Below, one piece after another: positions 16,801 to 22,896 of a stretch of 42,015 bases of DNA. The notes under the pieces were generated by a model. It ran no database searches. It was given only the letters and a program-made list of their open reading frames with translations, and was not told the DNA's origin. A program made the position numbers and the translations under genes. The stretch is from an uncultured Saprospiraceae bacterium. GTDB lineage: Bacteria; Bacteroidota; Bacteroidia; Chitinophagales; Saprospiraceae. Numbering within the stretch: the stretch's first letter is position 1; every line of letters begins with the position of its first letter. Location of the stretch: positions 1-42,015 of the forward strand of contig CALDYJ010000147.1 in the NCBI GenBank assembly GCA_937941095.1, read 5' to 3'.

Positions 16801-17475
16801 AAATAGAAAACCCAAAAAATAAAAAGTTAGCAACCATCTAATGTTATTCGACCTCAAAGGCATAGCTCCCTCTGTCAACCATGCGATTGATTCATTTTCC
16901 TTGTATTTGATTGGAGTGCTTCCTGCTGTAGAGCTGAGGGCTACTTCTTGTGGAATGAACTGCTCACAACTATACTTGTTTTTTAAATGAGTACTGTTGA
17001 GTGCGTAATCATATTTTACTGGAATAAAACTCCAGAATTCATACGCTTCTAAAGTGGGAGCTGCTGTACTTCTTTTTTCTATGATGTAATTTGCATTACC
17101 CAGACGTTTAAATAATGGTTCATCTGATTGGTTGTTGAAATCAAAATGTTCAAAAGGACATAAGTTATTTGACCAAAAAGAGATTTCTTTATCCTTAAGA
17201 CCAACCAATGTGAATTTTTGGTTCGTCAGGCCAAGCATTTTTTTTAGTTCATCATCAGAAGTTTGATTAGTTGAAAATTCCTTAAGCAAATGAACCAGGA
17301 AAGGAGTATCTTCTAAAAGAATAGTTATTTTCTTTTCAGTCTGTTTGAGGTGATCTTCTAGAGAGATGGCATACTTTTCCAAACCATCATCATCAATGTT
17401 TTTTTTATCGTAAACATATGCGATGAGTAGGAAAAAAAAGGAAAGCAAAGCAAAAATGATCTGTTTTCTAGTCAT
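13828..17475 (-). CDS. giant multi-pass NtrY-like sensor histidine kinase
   Basis: This 1215-residue membrane kinase has one membrane segment at residues 5-22, then an extracytoplasmic region of about 190 residues. A block of about eight membrane segments follows (about 215-490). A second sensor-like region ends in membrane segments near 695 and 730, and another region ends in a membrane segment and HAMP (SITKPLSVIGQKLN) near 920-950. The kinase core has H998 in the H box VAHEIKNPLTPMKLS, the N box NNIIKNAIQ near 1108, DNGKGI near 1143 and GTGLGL near 1167. HEIKNPLTPM is typical of NtrY-like kinases. No response regulator adjoins it. An inverted repeat lies upstream at 17534-17556. Ligand unknown. 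Confidence 0.88.
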   Translation of the reverse strand: MTRKQIIFALLSFFFLLIAYVYDKKNIDDDGLEKYAISLEDHLKQTEKKITILLEDTPFLVHLLKEFSTNQTSDDELKKMLGLTNQKFTLVGLKDKEISFWSNNLCPFEHFDFNNQSDEPLFKRLGNANYIIEKRSTAAPTLEAYEFWSFIPVKYDYALNSTHLKNKYSCEQFIPQEVALSSTAGSTPIKYKENESIAWLTEGAMPLRSNNIRWLLTFYFLGFLFFAMLVNSYAKFITKKYNLAIGSAFLISIVLFLTIASALTNFTERFSELSLFNKDFVNLNLSGSLGDFLINLILMLWIILFFHRNIDKYRFSHISKPIKHLLAFLNASVISLSMVNIANVNRGLILDSNIELDFDNILNINNEGLLAILGVVLLSLGLFLFSHLLMLIIMRMDLPKMNRQVIYGAATLVAIPMLSVFSLEIDVIRFLLFIISYMVLFDIFVYNKLNNLAWLVIWVVIMAIFSSSMIYNFNKTKDIALRKEYAKTLSVNDDFIAEKNIKILDKNLSTYIKSNKDYSIDEVEEELKYLFTSNTYLFNNYTYTSQILDTLFEVENKLYKSNNNKGGLDYSLAFPYEENKQSYFLTILKQDREQSKVYNELMKSQPYKGLRNIDAYDYAIYKNYNLVFKSSKIYEENITADELKVGENSYAELNENMRSEIIYHSSNGDAVFISKKVDGWIKPISLFSYLFALLIVLILFMGFLNLLTSFLPKSLSFDVIRKPSLKNRIQLSVISIIILSFIIIGLVTVIFFRNSHVQYHEQRLQRKTNSVIRDINHELDLNVKHDSLNQGQEKLVADLDLKAISKIHRLDINLFNKKGELVKSSETDFFDNKIISSQMSPSAYMALHHMGRENFVQENEMLGNLSYKTAYLPMRYQGESLAYLGLPYYSENSRTQSDASTFMGTLLNVYVFLLLIAGMIAIAMANSITKPLSVIGQKLNNFRLGGRNEALEWKSKDEIGTLISEYNKMVAKIGESAEILAKSEREGAWREMAKQVAHEIKNPLTPMKLSIQYLMHAVKNGAENVDELMERVSNTLIQQIDNLANIATEFSNFAKMPSAENEKLVINTLVETVFNLFTEIREVDLVMDKPANDLWVYADKNHLVSVFNNIIKNAIQAIPEGKEGKVNVHLYESEGKAIVKISDNGKGISDEEKEKVFVPNFTTKSSGTGLGLAISKKIIESVDGNIRFETEYGIGTDFYVSLPIVEKKIPVLIGK

Positions 17476-17533
17476 AAAGTGTAATCACCATGGATATTTA
17501 TTACCTATTCACATAGGCTCAAATTTTAATCCA

Positions 17534-17556
17534 AATTAAGCATTCTGTGCTTAATT
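17534..17556. promoter_or_regulatory. 9-bp inverted repeat upstream of the NtrY-like kinase
   Basis: The arms AATTAAGCA (17534-17542) and TGCTTAATT (17548-17556) are perfect and separated by TTCTG. It sits about 60 bp upstream of the kinase start. It could be an operator or the end signal of the decayed gene at 17625-17843; there is no T tract, so operator is slightly favoured. Confidence 0.4.
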
Positions 17557-17624
17557 CTTAAAATCAATGCCTTTTAAGGTGTCACTTTTAAACGGAAGGG
17601 AAGAAAATAAGGTTTGTTTAATGG

Positions 17625-17843
17625 CTACCATTTAAGAAGGATTTTCCATCTCTGCTGCTCAAGTTGGATTCCTGAAGCTGCACTGGTCCCATAATCATTT
17701 TCAACTCCTTGCCAACTTGCAGGGATTTTGAAAGATGTGCCAAGTAGCTTATTATCTACTTGACCTGCTACTTGTGCTTGAATGGATTGACTTATAAAAA
17801 GTGCGCTTAGTATGAGGGTTAACAGCTTTTCTTCTTCTTTCGT
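17625..17843 (-). pseudogene. small secreted-protein ORF without a normal start codon (probable remnant)
   Basis: A 72-codon open frame ends in TAG at 17625-17627. It reads a convincing signal peptide (KLLTLILSALFISQSIQAQ) followed by about 48 residues such as LLGTSFKIPASWQGVEN and ends QRWKILLKW. No ATG, GTG or TTG lies in frame before the signal sequence; the codon where a start would sit is ACG (17841-17843), and a stop lies farther upstream. The signal peptide quality argues that this was once expressed. I read it as a truncated secreted or outer-membrane protein gene, with an ACG start as a less likely alternative. The family is not recognised. Confidence 0.5.
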
Positions 17844-17922
17844 TAAATTTATTAGATAAGCTAGACATCAACTTCTATGTTTTCATGGATTTTTATGAGT
17901 AGCATCATAAGACTAAAAGAAT

Positions 17923-17930
17923 TACCTTTG
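17923..17930 (+). promoter_or_regulatory. promoter -7 element of rnpB
   Basis: TACCTTTG matches the Bacteroidota -7 consensus TAnnTTTG exactly and ends 6 bases before the predicted 5' end of the RNase P RNA. No clear TTTG -33 element is visible at the right distance. Confidence 0.7.
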
Positions 17931-17936
17931 CCAACG

Positions 17937-18312
17937 AATCGACTGTTCTATCGCGGAGTAATCCGAGGAAAGTCCGGACAACGCAAAGCACCGCACCATC
18001 TAACTGATGGGCTTCTTAGGCCAAAATCTTTGAAGACAGCTAGTGTCACAGAAAGCTATACTTCTCTGACTTGTCAGAGTAAAGGTGAAAACGTGTGGTA
18101 AGAGCACACGATCTTATAGGGTAACCTTAAGAATGGATAAACCTTGCGGGTTGAAATGCCATGTATATTTTGATCTCCTTTTGGAGGCAGAGTTGCTTGC
18201 TCTGTTGTTTGTTTATTCAAACAGTCTTAAAGGGTAGGCAGATTGAACTTGATGGTAACGTCAAGTCTAGATAAATGATAGGACTCGACAGAATCCGGCT
18301 TATAGGTCGATT
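17937..18312 (+). ncRNA. rnpB: RNase P RNA, class A
   Basis: This is the catalytic RNA that removes 5' leaders from tRNA precursors. GAGGAAAGTCCGGAC (17965-17979) is the universal conserved region I. GTAAGAGCACACG near 18100-18112 and ACAGAATCCGGCTTATAGG (18288-18306) match the other conserved blocks. The ends AATCGAC (17937-17943) and GTCGATT (18306-18312) pair as helix P1. Helix P3 appears short: CGGA-GTAA-TCCG (17954-17965), closed by a GNRA tetraloop. Length is about 376 nt. It is preceded by a perfect -7 box and followed by terminator hairpins. Confidence 0.95.
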
Positions 18313-18357
18313 TTTTTATTTGGCTATTAGCCTTTTGCTTAGCCATTCGCTTCAGAA

Positions 18358-18388
18358 AGATTTTGCTTTTTAGCAGGATCTTTTTTTT
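18358..18388 (+). terminator. terminator of rnpB
   Basis: AGATTTTGCT (18358-18367) pairs with AGCAGGATCT (18372-18381) using two G-U wobbles around a TTTT loop, and runs into eight T. It lies 45 bases after the RNase P RNA 3' end. Confidence 0.75.
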
Positions 18389-18426
18389 GCCTTTCGGCAA
18401 ATATCTCCTTAAATGATTTTAATCAA

Positions 18427-18466
18427 CCAAAAAAGGCATCCGTCTTATAACGAATGCCTTTTTTAT
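18427..18466. terminator. bidirectional terminator, rnpB / tlpA-like gene
   Basis: AAGGCAT (18433-18439) pairs with ATGCCTT (18454-18460), with an extra CGT/ACG inside, and is flanked by an A run on the left and a T run on the right. It can therefore terminate transcripts arriving from either side, mainly the minus-strand thioredoxin gene. Confidence 0.8.
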
Positions 18467-18512
18467 ATACATCGAACGACAAAAAACGCACGACAAACGA
18501 CCGCATGAAAAA

Positions 18513-19001
18513 TTATTTCTCTGCGATTTCTTTCAATTTATCTTCTAATTCATATTCATCACCTGGTAAATAACCAGAATGCTTATAAACGACATTTCCT
18601 GCTTTATCTACAACAAGTGTGTAAGGAACAGTCTGGAAATTTAAAGCTTTCTGTAATTCTTGATTAGCATCAGAAAGTATCGTGTATTCCCATCCTTTTG
18701 ATTCTACCATCCCAGGAACTTTTGCTAAAGCTCTTTGAGTATCAATAGTGATCGCTAATAATTCTACATCATAATCTTCTTGCCATCCTTCATACATATC
18801 AGCTATAGCATCTAATTCTTTCTTACATGGACTACACCACGTTGCCCAAAAACTGATTATAGTAATCTTGTCGTTTGATCCATAGTCTTGAAGATTTACT
18901 GATTCACCATCTAAGGTTTTGATGCTAACATCTGGGAGTACATCTTGCCCCGAAAGAGTTATGGTAAAAAAAGCTAATGCAACTATTAATAATGATCTCA
19001 T
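18513..19001 (-). CDS. TlpA/ResA-like periplasmic thioredoxin
   Basis: This 162-residue protein has a signal peptide (residues 1-18, ending TLSGQ) and one thioredoxin fold. The active site is WCSPC (C56, C59) in ISFWATWCSPCKKEL, and the cis-proline loop is QTVPYTLVVD. TlpA-family proteins reduce or exchange disulphides in the envelope. It is transcribed away from the beta-barrel/Omp28 operon, from a shared 167-bp region. That sharing suggests joint regulation, but a common function is inferred. Confidence 0.88.
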   Translation of the reverse strand: MRSLLIVALAFFTITLSGQDVLPDVSIKTLDGESVNLQDYGSNDKITIISFWATWCSPCKKELDAIADMYEGWQEDYDVELLAITIDTQRALAKVPGMVESKGWEYTILSDANQELQKALNFQTVPYTLVVDKAGNVVYKHSGYLPGDEYELEDKLKEIAEK

Positions 19002-19168
19002 TTTCTAAATATATTTAATTTAAGTGTAAATGTAAATTAGCGTACTTTATGCTGTAAAACTACTTCAATTTAAATGAAATTGTAATGTCAAACCTTTCCC
19101 TTAAACTTATTTAACTTATCTTTAACTGCCTAATTTAGGAACAACTACAAAAGTGATATTTATACCTT

Positions 19169-20821
19169 ATGAGAAAATCTAAGATTTACCTTATAATCCT
19201 TTTTATACCCTTATTTTTTAACCTTTCCTTAGCACAAGATGAAGCTCAAGTATCCGGTAATCTTGAGATGAATGGAAATTTCTTCAACAGAGATACACTT
19301 ATTGGAGCTGCCAATACACCTCAGTATGACCATCAGTTATTTGGCGGTGAAAGTTGGTTGCAATTGAAATACAATTATAAAGGTTTTGAAGTAGGCGGAA
19401 GATTTGATTTTTACCATAATTCTAACTTGATTAATCCTCAATCTTCTTTCAATGGGCAAGGCCTAGGTAGATGGTATGTATCTAAAGACATCTATAATTT
19501 AGGCATAAGCATAGGCTATTTATATGACCAAATTGGTTCTGGAATAATTTATAGAGCCTTTGAAGAAAGATACCTTGGGATTGACAATGCCTTGTTTGGT
19601 GGAAGCTTAACTTATAACTTAACAGAGAATTGGGAAATCAAAGGTTTTGTAGGCAAACAAAAAAACAGGTTTGACCTCTATCAATCAGTAATCAAAGGTG
19701 CGGGCATTGAAGGATTTATTTCTTTAGGTGAAGAAGGTAAATTAAAACTTGCACCTGGAATAGGAGTTGTAAACAGAACATTAGATGATGGGTCCATGAA
19801 TCTTTTAGTTTCGGAACTGAGAACTTATGCAGACGGAGAAAAATTTGTACCTAAATACAATAATTATGCAATGACCTTTTTCAATAATCTATCTGTAGGA
19901 AAAATAAATTGGTATTTTGAAGCTGCGTATAAAACCGCAGATGCTTTTAGAAACTTTGAAGGAGATAGATTCTTACAAGATGAAGGAACTGTTTTCTACA
20001 CTTCATTAAGCTATGCAAATAAAGGTTTAGGTTTGACCCTCGAAGGAAAAAGAACAGAAAATTTTGAATTTAGAACCAGACCTCAAGAAGATTTGAATAG
20101 AGGTTTAGTAAATTTTTTGCCACCTCTTACTAGAGTGAATACTTTTAGATTACTTTCGAGGTATAATGCCGCTACACAATTTATTGGAGAACAAGCTTTT
20201 CAAATTGATGCAAGTTATAAGGTCAATAAAAAAGTCTTTTTAAATGCTAATTTTTCAAGAATTACCAATCTAGATGACTTACTCTTGTACCAAGAAGTGT
20301 TCACTGAAGTAACACTCAAAAAACCTAGAACTTGGCAATTAATTGCTGGGGTGCAGTTGCAAAATTATAACCAAGAAGTATTCGAGTCAAAGCCAGGAGT
20401 TCCTTTGGTAGAAACCATAGCTCCTTACGCTGAATTTCTTTATAAATTTGATAGAAAAAAAGCCATTCGTATTGAAGGGCAATTTATGACTGTCAACGAA
20501 GTTACCCAAAATACAGAACTTCAAAAAACAGATTATGGTGATTGGATTTTTGCTTTACTTGAGTTTAGTATTGCTCCAAAATGGACTTTTACTTTATCTG
20601 ACATGTATAACCTAAGTCCTGGAAAAAATTCTCCAATAGATGAGACGGGGGAAAAGGCTAGTATTCATTATCCAAGAGTGGATGTCTTTTACACGAACAA
20701 GTCAAATAGATTTTCTTTATCTTATGTAAAGCAGGTAGAAGGAGTAGTTTGTAGTGGAGGGATATGTAGAATAGAACCTGCCTTTTCTGGAGTAAAGATG
20801 TCCGTGAACTCTACTTTTTAA
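19169..20821 (+). CDS. outer-membrane beta-barrel-like protein (DUF6029-like)
   Basis: This 550-residue protein has a signal peptide (residues 1-22, ending NLSLAQ). The rest consists of alternating amphipathic strands with aromatic ends and short polar turns, as in an outer-membrane barrel, though the C-terminal residue is Phe after STT rather than a classical extended signature. I associate it with the uncharacterised DUF6029 family, which I recall beside TlpA and Omp28 proteins in Bacteroidota; this is from memory, not a search. It is the first gene of an operon with two Omp28 lipoproteins, starting 11 bp downstream. Function unknown; a transport or anchoring role for the partners is possible. 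Confidence 0.7.
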   Translation: MRKSKIYLIILFIPLFFNLSLAQDEAQVSGNLEMNGNFFNRDTLIGAANTPQYDHQLFGGESWLQLKYNYKGFEVGGRFDFYHNSNLINPQSSFNGQGLGRWYVSKDIYNLGISIGYLYDQIGSGIIYRAFEERYLGIDNALFGGSLTYNLTENWEIKGFVGKQKNRFDLYQSVIKGAGIEGFISLGEEGKLKLAPGIGVVNRTLDDGSMNLLVSELRTYADGEKFVPKYNNYAMTFFNNLSVGKINWYFEAAYKTADAFRNFEGDRFLQDEGTVFYTSLSYANKGLGLTLEGKRTENFEFRTRPQEDLNRGLVNFLPPLTRVNTFRLLSRYNAATQFIGEQAFQIDASYKVNKKVFLNANFSRITNLDDLLLYQEVFTEVTLKKPRTWQLIAGVQLQNYNQEVFESKPGVPLVETIAPYAEFLYKFDRKKAIRIEGQFMTVNEVTQNTELQKTDYGDWIFALLEFSIAPKWTFTLSDMYNLSPGKNSPIDETGEKASIHYPRVDVFYTNKSNRFSLSYVKQVEGVVCSGGICRIEPAFSGVKMSVNSTF

Positions 20822-20832
20822 AATTATAACCT

Positions 20833-21663
20833 ATGAAAAATATTTGCTTCGCTTTCGTATTGTTTTTTGGACTTTGGTCTTCTTGCACCGAACTTCCTCC
20901 TAATCTTGGCGGAGGAAATAATCCAGATCCAAACGAGAATAAAATCTTCAAAAATGTCTTGATTGAGAAATTTACAGGAGTAAAATGTAAGGCTTGTCCT
21001 GCTGGATCTAGAGCAATCGAAGCAATAAAAGACATTCATGGTGATCGAGTAGTTTCAGTTTCAGTTCATACTGGCTTCTTTGCAGTTCCTTACCCTGAAA
21101 GTGAATTTGATTTTCGAACTCAGGATAGCGATGACTTATTGAATTTTATTTCAGGAGTTTCTACCTTTCCTTCAGCTTCTTTAAACAGAATAATTTTCGA
21201 AGGTGAAAACGTAAGACCTGTTGGTAAAGAAAAATGGGCTGGCTTTAGTGAATTAGAATTGGCTGAAGAGGCAGCTATAGATTTGACACTAGACTTAGTT
21301 TACAATACTAATAGCAGAAAACTTGAAGTAAACTTAGATGGAGAGTTTTTAAGTAATGTTGATTTAGTAAGCCCGAGATTTTCTGTCTATTTGGTAGAAA
21401 ATAATATTGTAGATTATCAATTAGATGGAGAGATTTTGGTACCAGACTATAATCATAAACACGTTTTAAGAAAGGCCTTAACCGCCATTGACGGGGATGT
21501 CTTAAATGTCGAAACGACCAGAGGCACATTGTTTTCAGAACAACTAAGTTTTACCCTTCCACAAGAATGGAATGAAAGTGAAGTAAACGTGATTGCTTTT
21601 GTAAATGATGGGGGAGGAAATCAAGAAATCCTTCAAGTCCTTGAAAAGGAAATCCTAGAATAA
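20833..21663 (+). CDS. Omp28-related outer-membrane lipoprotein, copy 1
   Basis: This 276-residue protein has a short hydrophobic leader ending at C18 (WSSC), a probable lipidation site, followed by a Gly/Asn/Pro-rich linker. The Omp28 domain starts LIEKFTGVKCKACPAGSRAIE, with a CxxC at C52-C55 in a thioredoxin-like setting, and continues with VSVHTGFFAVPYPES. HKHVLRKALTAIDGD lies in its second half. Porphyromonas Omp28 is a surface lipoprotein described as a putative adhesin; the biochemical activity of the CxxC is not known. It is the middle gene of the operon, and the next gene is a clear paralogue. Confidence 0.85.
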   Translation: MKNICFAFVLFFGLWSSCTELPPNLGGGNNPDPNENKIFKNVLIEKFTGVKCKACPAGSRAIEAIKDIHGDRVVSVSVHTGFFAVPYPESEFDFRTQDSDDLLNFISGVSTFPSASLNRIIFEGENVRPVGKEKWAGFSELELAEEAAIDLTLDLVYNTNSRKLEVNLDGEFLSNVDLVSPRFSVYLVENNIVDYQLDGEILVPDYNHKHVLRKALTAIDGDVLNVETTRGTLFSEQLSFTLPQEWNESEVNVIAFVNDGGGNQEILQVLEKEILE

Positions 21664-21687
21664 GATAGATTAAAAATAATTTTTATT

Positions 21688-22521
21688 ATGAAAAATATAA
21701 TTTTCACCTTTTTTGCTACACTTTGTTTGTTCACTTGTGATGAAATACCTCCAGATGTGGGTACAGGTGGGGGAGGCCCTACACCTCCTGATCCTACTGA
21801 AGTAGTCAGAAAAGTTTTGATTGAAGAATTTACTGGTGTGAGATGCGTCAACTGTCCGGCAGGAAGTGAAGCAATAGAACAATTATTGGACATCCATGGC
21901 GATAGATTAGTAGCAGTTTCTATTCATGCAGGATTTTTCGCAATTCCTTATAATGAAAGTCTTTATGATCTAAAGACGGAAGATGGCAGCAATGTTCTCT
22001 CTTTATTAGGAGATCCAATTGGTTTTCCAACGGCTGTAATTAATAGGAAACTTTTTGATGGGGAAACTGGACTTCAATTGGGAAGAACAAAATGGGCTGG
22101 TCTGATTGATCAAGAATTGACGCAAAAAGCTGTTGCTAAATTAGATTTCAATGCTGATTATGATTCAAGTTCAAGAGAAGTTGAATTTGATGTGGATTTA
22201 GAATATCTAGAAACTTTAAGTTTAGATAATCCTAGGCTCACTATTTATATCCTAGAAAACAACATCCAGGATTACCAAGAAACTCCAGAAGGGAAAATTT
22301 CTGATTACAATCATAAGCATGTTTTAAGAGATGCTATAACAGCATTTGATGGAGATCCTTTAAGTAATGGTACGACCATTGGCACGGTAGAAAACTTATC
22401 ATACTCTTATACTTTACCTGATGATTGGGTAGCTTCTAATGTAAATGCTATTGCATTCTTTCATAATGGAGGCGATGAAAAAGATATTCTTCAAGTGGAA
22501 GAATTACACATAGAAGAATAA
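21688..22521 (+). CDS. Omp28-related outer-membrane lipoprotein, copy 2
   Basis: This 277-residue paralogue of the preceding gene has a leader ending at C17 (LFTC, with an unusual Thr before Cys) and a Gly/Pro/Asp-rich linker (GTGGGGPTPPDP). LIEEFTGVRCVNCPAGSEAIE carries its CxxC at C53-C56. Shared blocks such as HAGFFAIPYNES and HKHVLRDAITAFDGD align without large gaps with copy 1. The middle residues of the CxxC differ between copies (KA and VN), so redox potentials may differ. It is the last gene of the operon, 24 bp after copy 1 and 12 bases before the A tract of a strong terminator. Confidence 0.85.
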   Translation: MKNIIFTFFATLCLFTCDEIPPDVGTGGGGPTPPDPTEVVRKVLIEEFTGVRCVNCPAGSEAIEQLLDIHGDRLVAVSIHAGFFAIPYNESLYDLKTEDGSNVLSLLGDPIGFPTAVINRKLFDGETGLQLGRTKWAGLIDQELTQKAVAKLDFNADYDSSSREVEFDVDLEYLETLSLDNPRLTIYILENNIQDYQETPEGKISDYNHKHVLRDAITAFDGDPLSNGTTIGTVENLSYSYTLPDDWVASNVNAIAFFHNGGDEKDILQVEELHIEE

Positions 22522-22532
22522 TTTTTCGACGC

Positions 22533-22577
22533 TAAAAAAAAAAGGCTTACTAAATCTCTTTAGTAAGCCTTTTTTTA
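22533..22577. terminator. strong bidirectional terminator
   Basis: A perfect 12-bp stem, AGGCTTACTAAA with TTTAGTAAGCCT (22543-22554 and 22559-22570) around TCTC, has an A run before and seven T after. It ends the Omp28 operon and could also end transcription of the minus-strand remnant at 22603-22746. Confidence 0.92.
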
Positions 22578-22602
22578 TTAACGTTTTCTTTTTTTCTTCT
22601 TA

Positions 22603-22746
22603 CTAGGATTCAGCACTAACACCTAAGTCTAATTTTATTCTGAACCAACTTTCTTTTAAGTAAAATTCTGCATTGGTCATGCTTCCTAAGGGAATTTCGA
22701 TCCCTGGACCAACCAGTAAATTCAACCTTTTTGTTAAAGACCTATT
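22603..22746 (-). pseudogene. remnant of a beta-barrel-like protein gene (C-terminal fragment)
   Basis: A 47-codon open frame follows an in-frame TGA (22747-22749) and has no start codon at its head. It reads NRSLTKRLNLLVGPGIEIPL, then GSMTNAEFYLKESWFRIKLD, ending GVSAES and TAG (22603-22605). The composition is that of closing strands of a porin-like or outer-membrane beta protein, unlike random AT-rich spacer. I read it as the surviving 3' end of a lost gene. It is 26 bp from the strong terminator, which has a T tract in its direction too. Confidence 0.5.
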
Positions 22747-22850
22747 TCATTCTATTATTTTAATTGCTTATAAAACCACGTGGATACATCTATAAGAGTT
22801 TTATGAAGTTAAAAACGCTACAAGTAAACCTGATTGTTCTCAAACTTGGC

Positions 22851-22858
22851 TAGCTTTG
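22851..22858 (+). promoter_or_regulatory. possible promoter -7 element of the repeat lipoprotein gene
   Basis: TAGCTTTG matches TAnnTTTG exactly, 38 bases before the ATG at 22897. A TTG lies 14 bases upstream, closer than the usual spacing, so the -33 part is unsure. Confidence 0.5.
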
Positions 22859-22896
22859 GCGGTATAATTCTTGATACCTAAATTAAAATCGATTCC

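Noticed and set aside
16361..16822. 153-codon plus-strand frame inside the large kinase
   Set aside because: Antisense to membrane-segment codons of a well supported gene.
17877..18101. 74-codon frame over the rnpB 5' half
   Set aside because: It overlaps conserved RNase P RNA elements and its own promoter; no protein features.
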